From NCBI RefSeq assembly GCF_002775205.1, contig NC_036450.1:15271479-15335478 (forward strand): a DNA stretch of 64,000 bases. The letters are read 5' to 3'. The stretch's first letter is position 1. Each line of letters starts with the position of its first letter. The translations under genes and the position numbers were made by a program. Below the pieces are notes generated by a model. The model ran no database searches. It was not told the DNA's origin and saw nothing but the letters and a program-made list of their open reading frames with translations. Shown here in pieces: positions 63,823-64,000 of this stretch. The stretch is from Xiphophorus maculatus (Eukaryota > Chordata > Actinopteri > Cyprinodontiformes > Poeciliidae).

Positions 63823-64000
63823 CTGAAAGGAAAAACAAACGTGTGAGAATCAGTCCTCATTTTACTTAGAAAAACTGTTTTTACCTTCAAACATTTTCAA
63901 ATTGTGGCAAATCGGCCACAAACTGCAACACTCTTTTTATGTAATAAAGTCGTGCAGAAGAAATAAAAACTCATTTTCTTCTTGTTTTTAAAACCAAAAA

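Overview
The window is nuclear DNA from a ray-finned fish, almost certainly a teleost. Evidence: genes are split into short exons with GT-AG introns, the background is AT-rich, there are long (AC)n, (AT)n and (AG)n microsatellites, and Tc1-like, pogo-like and tRNA-SINE repeats typical of fish are present. The protein sequences are vertebrate throughout. I cannot name the species.

Layout, left to right: bspry (+, 3451-9223), coq4 (-, 15102-20718), traf2 (+, coding 26468-33832), fbxw5 (-, 40961-46041), prdm12 (-, 52057-55382), and the C-terminal end of fubp3 (-, from about 61885 past the right edge). For the first five genes I rebuilt every coding exon from splice sites and reading phase. They give uninterrupted proteins of about 472, 280, 516, 626 and 375 residues, all close to or somewhat longer than the human proteins. 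bspry and coq4 are tail to tail, coq4 and traf2 are head to head with about 1.3 kb between their 5' ends, and traf2 and fbxw5 are tail to tail.

The genes do not form one pathway. Bspry is a B-box/SPRY adaptor, Coq4 acts in mitochondrial ubiquinone synthesis, Traf2 is a RING adaptor of TNF-receptor signalling, Fbxw5 is a ubiquitin-ligase substrate receptor, Prdm12 is a nociceptor regulator, and Fubp3 is a KH-domain nucleic-acid-binding protein. What they share is position: all six human counterparts lie on 9q (9q32-q34), and traf2-fbxw5 and prdm12-fubp3 remain neighbours.

Non-coding content: several decayed copies of one Tc1-like family plus two other Tc1-like elements; a pogo-like element with intact terminal inverted repeats (TIRs), split by a tRNA-derived SINE with its target-site duplication visible; a hAT-like MITE candidate filling an fbxw5 intron; and several good CTCF-like motifs. 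There is an NRF1-type site just upstream of the coq4 start codon, a TATA box for prdm12, homeobox-motif-rich blocks around prdm12 that look like conserved enhancers, and some unusual inverted repeats, the best being a perfect 30-bp-arm hairpin in the traf2 5' intron. A possible spliced non-coding transcript lies between fbxw5 and prdm12. I found no new multi-gene system; the most interesting signals are regulatory or structural.
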